64,000 nucleotides of DNA. Origin: CANLBN01 sp050633525 (lineage in GTDB: Bacteria > Pseudomonadota > Gammaproteobacteria > Pseudomonadales > Cellvibrionaceae). Location of the stretch: NCBI GenBank assembly GCA_050633525.1, contig JBOEGR010000010.1:32869-96868 (forward strand). The letters run 5' to 3'. Below, in pieces: positions 1 to 9,086 of this stretch. The notes below the pieces were generated by a model that was not told the DNA's origin, ran no database searches, and saw only the letters and a program-made list of their open reading frames with translations. A program made the position numbers and the translations under genes. How positions within the stretch are numbered: the first letter of the stretch is position 1; the number at the start of each line of letters is the position of its first letter.

Positions 1-603
1 ACCGCCAGAACACACTTTCATACCGGCATTTCGCACATTACTTAAGGTGTTCAAACGATCCTCATAAGTACGTGTCGTAATGATGTCACCGTAATATTCG
101 GGGGAAGTATCTAAATTATGGTTGTAGTAATCTAAACCCGCTTCGGCCAACTCTTGGGACTGTTCGTCATTGAGCATCCCTAGAGTCATGCAGGTTTCTA
201 AGCCTAAGGATTTAACGCCTTTGACCATCTCAACCACATAAGGCAAATTTTTGTTGTTAGGTGAACGCCATGCAGCACCCATACAAAAACGAGTCGCTCC
301 ACTTGCCTTGGCCGCCTTAGCCTCCTCTATCACCTGCTCAACTTGCATCAACTTCTCTTTTTCAAGACCCGTATCGTAGTGGGCGCTCTGAGGACAATAT
401 TTACAATCTTCGGGACAAGCGCCTGTCTTGATCGAACACAGCGTGCTGACTTGAACTTGATTAGGGTTAAAATGCTGTCGATGAACGGTTTGAGCCTGGA
501 ATAATAAGTCGTTAAACGGCAAAGTAAATAAAGCAGAGACTTCTGCTCGCTGCCAATCGTGGCGAAGAGATGTGGTACTAGGCATTGTCTTAGGGCTTGT
601 CAT
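1..603 (-). CDS. bioB: Biotin synthase BioB (C-terminal part cut by window edge)
   Basis: Radical-SAM enzyme that inserts sulfur into dethiobiotin, the last step of biotin synthesis. The 201 visible codons run off the left edge. They contain the family's CxxxCxxC cluster in the segment GACPEDCKYCPQSAHYDTG, followed by AWRSPNNKNLPYV and the YNHNLDTSPEYYGDII segment typical of BioB. The ATG at 603 is used; an in-frame ATG at 585 is an alternative. It is divergent from comF, a neighbour pairing common in gammaproteobacteria. The family is about 340-370 residues, so roughly the last 40 percent is missing only because the window ends. Identification is near certain. Confidence 0.95.
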   Translation of the reverse strand, partial: MTSPKTMPSTTSLRHDWQRAEVSALFTLPFNDLLFQAQTVHRQHFNPNQVQVSTLCSIKTGACPEDCKYCPQSAHYDTGLEKEKLMQVEQVIEEAKAAKASGATRFCMGAAWRSPNNKNLPYVVEMVKGVKSLGLETCMTLGMLNDEQSQELAEAGLDYYNHNLDTSPEYYGDIITTRTYEDRLNTLSNVRNAGMKVCSGG

Positions 604-818
604 GGGCTTATTTATCTAATATCTTGTTTTAACTAATAAAAAGTCTTGAATGTGAGTTGTGTTATAGCATGTACTGTTATGGCAATAACGGCAAAGCTGG
701 TATTAGCGTATTTGCTCATATAACAAACAACACAATGAAAGGCGACATAGTAGCAAGCCAAGGGGGCTTGTCAACCCAGAGGCGCGCCTCAAGTTAACAA
801 CTCAAGGAAGAGAACATT

Positions 819-1763
819 ATGGACCAACGAGACTTAGTTTCTAATCGACCACCCAAAAACCCCCAATGTGAAGGCATTAAAGGGCAGAAACGTCTCGCAG
901 GGCACGCATTGACATTATCGCGTCGGTTACTGCAATTCGGGCAAAACTTGATATTGAATCAGCCTTGTTTAATGTGCGGATCTCTGATTGGAGACACTCT
1001 GATTAGCAGAGCCTTGATTAGCAGGATCTCAATTAACAGTCATCCAAACCCAAACAAATTAGCCAGAAACCCATCAGCGCACAAGATTTGTGGGGCTTGT
1101 CAGAGCTACTTGGTTCAGTCTACGACATCATGCCAACGCTGTGGTATTGCTCTCAACACTCCTTATAACGATGCTCACAACAATATTCACGACAACACAG
1201 CTATTCATTGTGGGATGTGCCTCAAAAACCCTCCCACCTTTGATTCGACATTCAGTCCTTATATTTACACTGCCCCCTTAAATAAACTCATCAGTCAATT
1301 TAAACACGGCGGCAATGACACTATTGGTAAAGAATTGGGCCGTCTATTTAGCTCGGCTATCAACAACCATTATCGAGAGCGACACATCAACACGCCGCGA
1401 TGGATTATCCCTGTACCACTACACTGGACACGACAATGGCACAGAGGGTTTAATCAAGCTGCTTTTTTGGCCAAAGAGATAGTCAATAGTCCAGCCTGCG
1501 TACAATCAAACACACAACTTTTTTACTATGTGAAAAAAAGACGCGCAACAACATCACAGGAACAACTCTCAAGAAGAGAGCGCCTAAACAACACTAAGAA
1601 TACGTTTATTGTTACGCAAGCACTCAAGGGGGAATCCGTAGCAATTGTTGATGACGTAATGACTACAGGGGCAACAGTGGGGAGTTTAGCCAAATCGCTG
1701 AAAAAAGCCGGTGCCGGTAAAGTTACGGTATGGGCACTGGCAAGAACACCCATGGATGTATAA
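819..1763 (+). CDS. comF: ComF family phosphoribosyltransferase-like protein
   Basis: ComF/GntX-type protein, associated with natural transformation in some bacteria. The N-terminal third carries paired cysteines of a zinc-ribbon type (CLMCG, CGACQ, CQRCG, CGMC). The C-terminal half is a type I phosphoribosyltransferase fold with the PRPP loop VAIVDDVMTTGATVGSL near residues 272-290 and the upstream PVPLHWTRQWHRGFNQA segment typical of ComF. At 314 residues it is longer than the usual 230-250, because of a loosely conserved N-terminal extension. A purine-rich AAGGAAGAG precedes the ATG. It lies divergent from bioB, as in many relatives. Enzymatic activity of ComF proteins is not established. 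Confidence 0.9.
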   Translation: MDQRDLVSNRPPKNPQCEGIKGQKRLAGHALTLSRRLLQFGQNLILNQPCLMCGSLIGDTLISRALISRISINSHPNPNKLARNPSAHKICGACQSYLVQSTTSCQRCGIALNTPYNDAHNNIHDNTAIHCGMCLKNPPTFDSTFSPYIYTAPLNKLISQFKHGGNDTIGKELGRLFSSAINNHYRERHINTPRWIIPVPLHWTRQWHRGFNQAAFLAKEIVNSPACVQSNTQLFYYVKKRRATTSQEQLSRRERLNNTKNTFIVTQALKGESVAIVDDVMTTGATVGSLAKSLKKAGAGKVTVWALARTPMDV

Positions 1764-1955
1764 TGCCATCATAAACACATAACAAAAACAATACAGAGAC
1801 AATATGACTAAAAAGTAGAGTAAATAAAAAGTGACAAGAAACATCGAGTTGTTTACTGTACAAACCCATAACGCTTGCACTCCCCCTTGTTAGCGAATAA
1901 TCAGCCTAATGATTAACAAACATTGAATATATTTTAAAACGGTAAAGCTGAACAC

Positions 1956-2426
1956 ATGAGCCAACATAATATTACCCAAAATCAAGACACCATTAATCTA
2001 AACCAAGATACTATTACCAACTATATGTATCTCGGTTTACTCCCTTTTTTCGCTTGCGCCTTAGGACCTTGGATATTTGCTGATCACGAAGTAAAACTGA
2101 CTCAAATTTTTTTATTTTATTCTAGTATTATTTTTGTCTTTTTGGCTGGGTCTCTCTGGGGTATTGCTCTTTTCTCTAATATAAAACACCCCACCCGACA
2201 TATTCATCTTGCTATTGTCTTTTCACTTTGGCCTCTAGCCTCCTTCTTTTTAGCTCCGATACTGGCCAGCGGACTGATGTTAGCAGGTTTTCTATTACTG
2301 CTTTTTTGGGAAAAATGTTTTATCAATATTATTTATCCCAATTGGTATCAAAAACTAAGGCATCAAATCACTTTCATCGCCGTAGCTTGTCATATGCTGG
2401 TTATTTTTAACTTACTAAAAAGCTAA
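1956..2426 (+). CDS. DUF3429 family inner-membrane protein
   Basis: Small polytopic membrane protein of 156 residues. After a hydrophilic Asn/Gln/Thr-rich N-terminus of about 25 residues come four to five hydrophobic helices, beginning with YLGLLPFFACALGPWIFA. The GSLWGIAL motif in the second helix and the LGLLPF opening match the DUF3429 family as I remember it. Function of the family is unknown. It converges on the DUF3080 lipoprotein gene and the two stop regions overlap by four bases. Confidence 0.75.
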   Translation: MSQHNITQNQDTINLNQDTITNYMYLGLLPFFACALGPWIFADHEVKLTQIFLFYSSIIFVFLAGSLWGIALFSNIKHPTRHIHLAIVFSLWPLASFFLAPILASGLMLAGFLLLLFWEKCFINIIYPNWYQKLRHQITFIAVACHMLVIFNLLKS

Positions 2427-3475
2427 ACGCTGGGCAAACGCCCACATTGGTTTAATAACTGCTGCCAATATCGAGTATGTATTTTTAGCTCTTGATCAAA
2501 GACTTGCCATTCACTATCGTTATTTAAGTATACCTTTTCCCAAAAATATTCGAATTCTGGCTTAGCCTTGAGTGAGTCAATAAAAGAATCTATTTTACCA
2601 AGCAAGGTACTCGATTGCTGATGAAGCAATGCGATATAGGGCTGCACTTCACCAATATAAAACTTCATGAAAACCGTATTCACGATATCGAACTGAGGAT
2701 TAGCTCTCTTCTTAAAACACAATGCTTTAGTCTCTACTCGATAGGCAAGTAATTGGTTAGCTCTTTTTAAATATTCAGTACTCATATTCATTGATAAGCG
2801 TAATTGCCCCATGTACTTACTAGAAGCAATCACTGCATAGGCATCTTCTATGACCACCTGATCATCTATTTTATTTTCTATAAATAACTGTACTGTTTCT
2901 AACGCCGAATAAAGATTAGAAGGCTTCGACTTTAATTCACCCAAGGTGAGAGCCTTAGTGCCCAATGAAAATAAGGTAGCAAACTCATCGCTCGCGAATA
3001 CTGCATTCCACTGAACCCGCTCTAAATTTTCTTTTTTGCTTAGCAATGCGACTTCTAACACTTTATACAATGCACTCCCCTGCTCTAATTGAGTTAAGCA
3101 TTGTTCAGCCAATAAAATAAACTGATATTCATAGGCTAAAACGTGTGAAGCTTTCATAAAGCGGCCCAAGCTACTATTACGCTGACCTATATGACGCTGA
3201 AGATCACAGCTTGAGAGTTCCAAAAACTCAATTAGATTAATATTAGTAGGAGCTATAGAGTAAGACTGCTGCTTAAGTGATGGATAGCGAATAAGAGCAG
3301 TTTGATTTGTTTCATTTTGCTTGCTAACAATTTTCGTAGAAACATCAAGGCTATTGGATAAGCGGTAATAAATGTTGTCAAACATTGCACTGGGGTCATC
3401 AGACGATTGACATGCACTGACAATCAATGCCACACCTAAACCAACCAGTAAGCTCACTATGCCACGCAGTATCAT
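2423..3475 (-). CDS. DUF3080 family lipoprotein
   Basis: Predicted lipoprotein of 351 residues from the ATG at 3475. A start at 3520 would add 15 residues in front of the signal and is less likely. Signal peptide MILRGIVSLLVGLGVALIV is followed by lipobox VSAC, so Cys22 would be acylated. The mature part is largely alpha-helical, with segments such as FLELSSCDLQRHIGQRNSSLGR and a C-terminal YWEK-like region recalled from DUF3080 proteins. Those are common in marine gammaproteobacteria and have no known function. The gene is convergent with the DUF3429 gene. Confidence 0.75.
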   Translation of the reverse strand: MILRGIVSLLVGLGVALIVSACQSSDDPSAMFDNIYYRLSNSLDVSTKIVSKQNETNQTALIRYPSLKQQSYSIAPTNINLIEFLELSSCDLQRHIGQRNSSLGRFMKASHVLAYEYQFILLAEQCLTQLEQGSALYKVLEVALLSKKENLERVQWNAVFASDEFATLFSLGTKALTLGELKSKPSNLYSALETVQLFIENKIDDQVVIEDAYAVIASSKYMGQLRLSMNMSTEYLKRANQLLAYRVETKALCFKKRANPQFDIVNTVFMKFYIGEVQPYIALLHQQSSTLLGKIDSFIDSLKAKPEFEYFWEKVYLNNDSEWQVFDQELKIHTRYWQQLLNQCGRLPSV

Positions 3476-3797
3476 TTTTGTGCCATTAAAAAAATTTGCA
3501 TTAAAGTAGGGCGCCATCAATCTGGCGAAGATATAAAATTACCTATACCAACTTACGAGATGCTTACCATAGATAGATGTTACACAATAAACAATTGATT
3601 TCACTAAAAAATAAATAATATAACGAAAAGATATAAGCATCCTAGAAAAAATAGTATGTTTTTTGCTATAACTTAAGTAGGGGGAGAGAAACCGGCAACT
3701 ATTGGGCAGTTTAGCGCAACACCTTTCAACTGGTGTGTAGATTAAACAAGGCTCGATATATTGACTCTGATCAAACGTGATCATTTTGGTGGATACC

Positions 3798-4658
3798 GTG
3801 AATTTTCCAACATCTTTGTTATATAGTTTAGGCCTCTATTTTGTATTGTCATCATCGGCATTAGCAAACTGGGATACTGTTAAAAATCGATGCATCAAAC
3901 CTAACAACGATGAAAAAATCGTCACTCAACGTGATTTTGGCTGGGGCTTATCACATATAGATAATTTGACTAAAGAGTCAGAGATCTATAATAGTGGAAA
4001 GAGACTATTTCAGCGCTCATACTATGACGAAGTTAGTAATAGTTTTATCCTACCTCACAGCGTCATTGGTGAGACTTCTAACGTAAAACTCACCAAACAA
4101 TTTATCGCTAGCGTCAGAAACCACATCGAGAATGGCTTACGTAAAAAGTATTCCGAAGCCATCGTTTTTTCTGACATGGGGCACTCTCACCTTTACTTTC
4201 CTAAAGGCCACTGGGAAAAAAATTATTTACATCTCATTAGAGAAAAAAAATTAGCCTTACTTTATGAAAGAATGCTGGCAGATCCTGAGCTAAGAGTGCT
4301 TTATCACACCGCCGAGCAAATTACATTAAAAGTAGATGGCGCTGTACTGCCTGATCCCAAATCGCAATTTCGTTACCTTAATCGAAATATTCTAGGCTAC
4401 AACAATAACAAGGAACTAAAAGTGTTGTTTGCTAATAAAAACAAACGTTACAACACCGTTGTGGAAATAGACGGACTACACCGTTGGAGTGCAGGTTTTA
4501 ATATCAGCGCGAGTAAAGACGGTTGTTTTCCCTATCAAACAAATGGAGAGACACGTTATTTTGATATCAGTTTAACGAGTCTGCCTTATCGTGATAAGCG
4601 CATTCAATCGCGCTTTGGTTACACCCCTCCGCCTCTCACTAGAATCTCTAGTAATTAA
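3798..4658 (+). CDS. Exported protein of unknown function
   Basis: I do not recognise this family. From the GTG at 3798, preceded at good spacing by GGTGGA, the protein has 286 residues. A GTG at 3777 would add seven residues. The N-terminus looks like a signal peptide ending SSSALA before NWDTVKNRC. The mature part has two cysteines (in VKNRC and SKDGCFPY), which could form a disulfide. A central segment SDMGHSHLYFPKGHW carries three closely spaced histidines that could bind a metal. The C-terminal half is rich in beta-like segments and has FNISASKDG and FDISLTSLPY. No operon partner is evident. Confidence 0.6.
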   Translation: MNFPTSLLYSLGLYFVLSSSALANWDTVKNRCIKPNNDEKIVTQRDFGWGLSHIDNLTKESEIYNSGKRLFQRSYYDEVSNSFILPHSVIGETSNVKLTKQFIASVRNHIENGLRKKYSEAIVFSDMGHSHLYFPKGHWEKNYLHLIREKKLALLYERMLADPELRVLYHTAEQITLKVDGAVLPDPKSQFRYLNRNILGYNNNKELKVLFANKNKRYNTVVEIDGLHRWSAGFNISASKDGCFPYQTNGETRYFDISLTSLPYRDKRIQSRFGYTPPPLTRISSN

Positions 4659-4760
4659 ATAAGACACATAGACGATATTGTTCATTGTCATACAATGACT
4701 ACCACTAGTTAAACGCTACCATAACGATATAATAAACATTCTAGCTAGCGGAAATATGCC

Positions 4761-5657
4761 ATGAATAATGACACCAATAATCCTTGCCTACTAAAAGTAA
4801 TTGCTCCCAAGAAAAAAAACTTAGGAGAGTTTTCAGTTAGACGAAGCTTACCTAGTGTAGGTCAAAAAATGGTAGGCCCATGGATATTTTTTGATCACAT
4901 GGGGCCCGCTGAGTTTGCCCCCGGCGACGGCATCAATGTAAGACCGCATCCACATATCAATCTTGCTACCGTTACTTATTTATTCGACGGTGAAATACTG
5001 CATCGCGATTCTGTTGGTAGTCATCAAACTATTCTTCCTGGCGACATTAACTTAATGGTTGCAGGAAAGGGGATAACGCACTCAGAACGCTCCTCAGAGT
5101 CCACTCTTAGAACAGGGCAACGCTTGCATGCACTACAACTATGGCTAGCATTACCCGAAGAGTATGAAGAAATTGAACCTGCTTTTTATCACTATCCCGC
5201 CGTTAACATTCCCAGCACAACCATTAAAGGAGTTAACATCAGACTGATGATGGGCAATGCCTATGGTATGAGCTCACCCGTAAAAACCTTTGCGAAAACA
5301 CTGTATATCGAAGCAGACCTTAAAGTAGGCCAAGTATTGGCGCCACCCTATGAACAAGAGTTGGCCATCTATGTTGCAGAAGGAATGATCGAAATCGAAG
5401 GTCAGAGCATTCCTGAATTCAATATGGCGATATTGAACACCACGCAACTTGATGGTAAACAACAGATAACTATTACCGCAACACACGAAAGCCGTATTGC
5501 CATTATAGGAGGCGAAAGTATTGGACCGCGCTATATTGACTGGAATTTTGTCTCATCTAAAAAAGAGCGGATAACGCAAGCAAAGCACGATTGGAAACAC
5601 GGCAACTTTGAAAAAGTAACGGGAGATGAAGAAGAGTTCATACCCCTACCCGAATAA
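4761..5657 (+). CDS. Pirin family protein
   Basis: Bicupin pirin-like protein of 298 residues. The N-terminal cupin holds the metal ligands in the characteristic RPHPHINLATVTYLFDG segment and downstream ITHSER, with MVAGKGITHSE typical of pirins. The C-terminal cupin begins around residue 175 (YIEADLKVGQVLAPP). Some bacterial pirins act as quercetinases and others bind metabolic enzymes; which applies here cannot be read from the sequence. It sits just upstream of the arsenate-resistance pair, separated by a MITE-like element, so it is probably an independent transcription unit. Confidence 0.9.
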   Translation: MNNDTNNPCLLKVIAPKKKNLGEFSVRRSLPSVGQKMVGPWIFFDHMGPAEFAPGDGINVRPHPHINLATVTYLFDGEILHRDSVGSHQTILPGDINLMVAGKGITHSERSSESTLRTGQRLHALQLWLALPEEYEEIEPAFYHYPAVNIPSTTIKGVNIRLMMGNAYGMSSPVKTFAKTLYIEADLKVGQVLAPPYEQELAIYVAEGMIEIEGQSIPEFNMAILNTTQLDGKQQITITATHESRIAIIGGESIGPRYIDWNFVSSKKERITQAKHDWKHGNFEKVTGDEEEFIPLPE

Positions 5658-5705
5658 AGCATCCATCCTTAAATTTCATGGTATAAAGTAAAATCAATTT
5701 TAACC

Positions 5706-5828
5706 TTTAGAAACCTCTGAACCAGTCTAAACACGCTCTGGAGCTCAGGCAATGTTGCTGGCAAGGCGTGTCTTACAGGCGGGCGGGCTGCGCAGAGTGT
5801 ATTGAGACTTATTCAGGGGTTCCTTTAA
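5706..5828. mobile_element. MITE-like inverted-repeat element, short copy
   Basis: A gene-less stretch of about 120 bp bounded by imperfect inverted repeats. The left end reads AGAAACCTCTGAACCAGTCT. The right end, on the opposite strand, reads AGGAACCCCTGAATAAGTCT. The same ends occur on the element at about 8816-9028, so this is a repeat family rather than a chance hairpin. The interior is GC-rich and contains no open frame of note. Ends of this kind are typical of non-autonomous elements moved by a transposase elsewhere. No convincing target duplication could be defined by eye. Confidence 0.6.
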
Positions 5829-5901
5829 TATAACTGTCATCATTTTGTAGTAAAAGGTATGCGGCTATCATTTTAATAGAGTTAAGAATAGAGACATCAA
5901 T

Positions 5902-6927
5902 ATGACAATCAAAGTGGGCATCAATGGTTTTGGCAGAATTGGCAGGCTAGTACTGAGAGCGGCTTGGGACTGGGATGATATAGAATTCATTCAGATCAAT
6001 GATCCTGCTGGGGATGCGGAAACACTCGCCCACTTACTCATGTTCGACTCCGTACACGGCCGCTGGCAACATGATGCCATTGCCGAAAATGCAAGCAGCG
6101 AAAAAGATGCCATTGTTATTGAAGGTAAAAAACTCGTGTGTTCTCGCAACACCAGCATTGAGGCAAGCGACTGGTCGGCCTGCGATGTTGTCATTGAAGC
6201 ATCTGGTGTTATGAAGTCCGGCCCTATTTTACAAGCCTACTTAGATCAAGGCGTTAAGCGTGTTGTAGTCACAGCCCCAGTTAAAGAAGACGGTATATTA
6301 AATGTTGTGATGGGAGTCAATCACGCGTTATATGAACCGCAACATCACCCTATTGTAACGGCCGCTTCCTGCACGACAAACTGCCTAGCGCCGGTTGTAA
6401 AAGTGATACATGAAAATCTAGGGATCGAACATGGCTCGATCACAACCATTCACGACATCACGAATACTCAAACCATTCTGGATGCGCCTCACAAAGATTT
6501 ACGACGTGCACGCGCCTGCGGAATGAGCTTAATTCCCACCACAACAGGTTCAGCTACTGCCATTACCCATATTTTTCCTGAACTCAAAGGTAAATTAAAC
6601 GGCCACGCTGTCAGAGTGCCACTGGCCAACGCCTCTATTACTGATTGTGTATTCGAACTTAAACAAAAGACTAGCGCTAAAGAAGTAAATGCTCTATTTA
6701 AAGCAGCAGCGCAAAAAGAGCTCAAAGGTATTTTGGGCTATGAAGAGCGCCCTTTAGTCTCGATCGATTATAAAACTGATCCTCGTTCTTGTATTATCGA
6801 TGCGCTTTCGACCATGGTCATTAATGAGCGCCAACTAAAAGTGTATGCCTGGTACGACAACGAATGGGGTTACGCTAACCGCACTGCCGAGTTGATGCAC
6901 TTGGTCGGCAAAATGGATGAAGCTTAA
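5902..6927 (+). CDS. gap: ArsJ-associated glyceraldehyde-3-phosphate dehydrogenase
   Basis: Type I GAPDH of 341 residues that heads an arsenate-resistance pair. It would convert glyceraldehyde-3-phosphate plus arsenate to 1-arseno-3-phosphoglycerate, which ArsJ exports. NAD-binding GINGFGRIGR lies at residues 5-14, the catalytic cysteine in SCTTNCLAP near 155, and WYDNEWGYANR near the C-terminus. The DPAGDAETLAHLLMFDSVHGRW segment is the variant I associate with ars-operon GAPDHs rather than glycolytic Gap. The arsJ start follows after only 19 bases, consistent with co-transcription. No arsR or arsC is present nearby. Confidence 0.92.
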   Translation: MTIKVGINGFGRIGRLVLRAAWDWDDIEFIQINDPAGDAETLAHLLMFDSVHGRWQHDAIAENASSEKDAIVIEGKKLVCSRNTSIEASDWSACDVVIEASGVMKSGPILQAYLDQGVKRVVVTAPVKEDGILNVVMGVNHALYEPQHHPIVTAASCTTNCLAPVVKVIHENLGIEHGSITTIHDITNTQTILDAPHKDLRRARACGMSLIPTTTGSATAITHIFPELKGKLNGHAVRVPLANASITDCVFELKQKTSAKEVNALFKAAAQKELKGILGYEERPLVSIDYKTDPRSCIIDALSTMVINERQLKVYAWYDNEWGYANRTAELMHLVGKMDEA

Positions 6928-6946
6928 ACGCAGTGAATAGCATCTA

Positions 6947-8161
6947 ATGTTGAGCAATCTTTCACAAGAAGCACGTCAATACTTAATCGTTACCGGTAAT
7001 TATTGGGCCTTTACCTTAACGGATGGTGCTTTACGTATGCTGGTGGTACTGCACTTCCACCAACTGGGCTATTCCCCACTCGACATAGCATTACTGTTTT
7101 TATTCTATGAATTTTTTGGTGTCGTAACCAACCTAGTGGGCGGTTGGGTTGGTGCGCGCTTTGGTTTAAATAAGACCATGAACATTGGTTTGATTTTACA
7201 AGTCATCGCCCTATCCCTCTTATTAGTCCCTCCGGATAAACTCAGTATTGCATGGGTGATGATGGCTCAAGCCTTATCAGGCATTGCAAAAGACCTCAAT
7301 AAAATGAGTGCGAAGAGTGCCATCAAAACACTGGTACCCGAGAACGAGGACAGCCAACTCTACCGCTGGGTAGCACTCCTTACCGGCTCTAAAAATGCAT
7401 TAAAGGGCTTAGGTTTTTTTATGGGAGGAGTACTGCTAACCCTATTCCAATTTCAGGGCGCGATACTCGTCATGGCTGTCGTCTTATTAGCCGTCTGGCT
7501 ATTTAGCCTGTGGAAGTTAAACAACAATTTAGGTAAAAGTAAAAACAAACCAAAGTTCAAACAGGCCTTTTCTAAAAATGCCGACATTAATAAATTATCC
7601 GCAGCCCGCCTTTTTTTATTTGGCGCCAGAGATATTTGGTTTGTGGTGGCCCTCCCTGTCTACCTCTCGACACAATTACAATGGGACCATTGGCATATTG
7701 GGAGTTTTCTGGCTTGCTGGGTTATCGCCTACGGTTTAGTACAAATATGGGCCCCTAAGATAACGGGCAAAAGACCAGAAGGCCGTGCGGCGGTCGCGTG
7801 GGGAAGCATATTATTTACAGCCCCTACACTCATCGCCATTAGCTTGACCAATAACTTTTATATTGAAATGAGTTTAATCATAGGCTTGATTCTCTTCGGA
7901 TTTTTCTTTGCTATTAACTCATCACTGCACAGCTATCTCATTGTCAATTATGCCGCTAGAGATAATGCCTCGCTTGATATTGGGTTTTACTACATGGCGA
8001 ATGCAATGGGGCGATTGCTTGGCACCGTACTATCCGGGTGGCTGTTTCAACAATATGGTCTAGTCACTTGCCTGCTAGCATCAGGCTGCTTTATCTTTAT
8101 TGCCACACTTATTTCTTGTAGTCTTCCCAACACACCTCAGGCTAGGACAACTGAACAGTAA
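6947..8161 (+). CDS. arsJ: Organoarsenical efflux MFS transporter ArsJ
   Basis: Inner-membrane major-facilitator exporter of 1-arseno-3-phosphoglycerate, completing arsenate resistance with the adjacent GAPDH. The 404-residue protein has about twelve hydrophobic helices. It carries family-specific stretches NYWAFTLTDGALRMLVVLHF near the N-terminus and the loop SGIAKDLNKMSAKSAIK near residues 110-130, which I recognise from described ArsJ proteins. The pair is enough for arsenate tolerance in known cases. The gene ends 145 bases before an unrelated receiver-domain gene. Confidence 0.95.
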   Translation: MLSNLSQEARQYLIVTGNYWAFTLTDGALRMLVVLHFHQLGYSPLDIALLFLFYEFFGVVTNLVGGWVGARFGLNKTMNIGLILQVIALSLLLVPPDKLSIAWVMMAQALSGIAKDLNKMSAKSAIKTLVPENEDSQLYRWVALLTGSKNALKGLGFFMGGVLLTLFQFQGAILVMAVVLLAVWLFSLWKLNNNLGKSKNKPKFKQAFSKNADINKLSAARLFLFGARDIWFVVALPVYLSTQLQWDHWHIGSFLACWVIAYGLVQIWAPKITGKRPEGRAAVAWGSILFTAPTLIAISLTNNFYIEMSLIIGLILFGFFFAINSSLHSYLIVNYAARDNASLDIGFYYMANAMGRLLGTVLSGWLFQQYGLVTCLLASGCFIFIATLISCSLPNTPQARTTEQ

Positions 8162-8306
8162 AAACCCTTACTATAGATAGAATTCGCGCCAATCCCTAAG
8201 ATAACAGCACATCGCCGCCCTAAATACCCACCACACTGATATATATTGTCTATAGTTAAGTCGTAAACCATAGATAAAAGCAGCAGCTTGAAACATAGAG
8301 GTCATT

Positions 8307-8690
8307 ATGGGGCAATTTAGCTCATCCATCTTAGTCGTCGACGATGATAATACGAATCTTGAAATGTCTGCAGCTGTCCTCGAATCACTCGAAATACAAG
8401 CCGATAAAGCCGATTCCGGTACGAAAGCAGTTGAGTTGTGCGCAGCCAAACACTATGACGTGATTTTCATGGACATAGAAATGCCTAACTTAAATGGCTA
8501 CCAAACAACTGAAATTATAAAGAAAATGAATCACACTTCGGCTAAGGCCATTATTGTGGCTTTGAGCGCAGCCTTATCCAGCAAAGCCCAAGTGATGAAA
8601 TGCATACAGTCTGGCATGACAGACTGCATGGTCAAACCTCTTGATGCCGAAGATATTAAGGTCCGCTTTGAAAAGTGGGAAGTACAATAA
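8307..8690 (+). CDS. Stand-alone response-regulator receiver protein
   Basis: CheY-like single-domain response regulator of 127 residues with no output domain. The acidic pocket is Asp12-Asp13-Asp14, the phospho-acceptor is Asp56 in VIFMDIEMPNLNGYQ, and the conserved lysine is in MVKPLD. The switch Thr/Ser position is the serine in VALSAAL. Such proteins usually work in phosphorelays or are regulated receivers of hybrid kinases, but no kinase gene is nearby, so its partner is unknown. The start at 8307 is preceded by AGAGGTCATT. Confidence 0.88.
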   Translation: MGQFSSSILVVDDDNTNLEMSAAVLESLEIQADKADSGTKAVELCAAKHYDVIFMDIEMPNLNGYQTTEIIKKMNHTSAKAIIVALSAALSSKAQVMKCIQSGMTDCMVKPLDAEDIKVRFEKWEVQ

Positions 8691-8815
8691 TGATTCCCCA
8701 GTATAATGAGTATTAATATCTCTTATTGCTAAAAAAATAGCTATTTTTATAAAAACAATAACGCCACACTTCATCATTTTTCATCACCAGATTACCACTC
8801 TAAGCTGATTTAATA

Positions 8816-9028
8816 TAAAGAACCGCTGAACAAGTCATGCATCATTTTTAATCGGCTAAAATCGCCTGCTTTTTCGTTGCAAATCTTGGCAATAGCTCGC
8901 TATTGCCTACACGATGTAGGCAAGATGCGTGAGGCAGGAGCTGGAAGCTTTACCTGCGATTCGCGCCTCAAACCAGACAATTTTATCTCGATGAAAATCT
9001 GATTCAGACTTATTCAGAGGTTCCTGAA
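8816..9028. mobile_element. MITE-like inverted-repeat element, long copy
   Basis: This fills most of the 396-base gap between the receiver gene and the FAD oxidoreductase. The left end reads AAGAACCGCTGAACAAGTC. The right end, on the opposite strand, reads AGGAACCTCTGAATAAGTCT, almost identical to the right end of the 5706-5828 element. The interior has an internal hairpin, GCCTACA-CGA-TGTAGGC (about 8905-8921), and no coding potential. It is probably a non-autonomous transposable element of the same family, larger by about 90 bp. The remaining flanks of the gap hold nothing recognisable. Confidence 0.6.
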
Positions 9029-9086
9029 GAATGCTCAGAACCAAACTGAACATCTAAATCAACAACGGAAAGAGTCAGCACTTCAC

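Noticed and set aside
3539..3784. 81-codon minus-strand frame between the DUF3080 and exported-protein genes
   Set aside because: No ribosome-binding site, no recognisable domain, and Cys/Tyr/Ser-rich composition typical of a chance frame.
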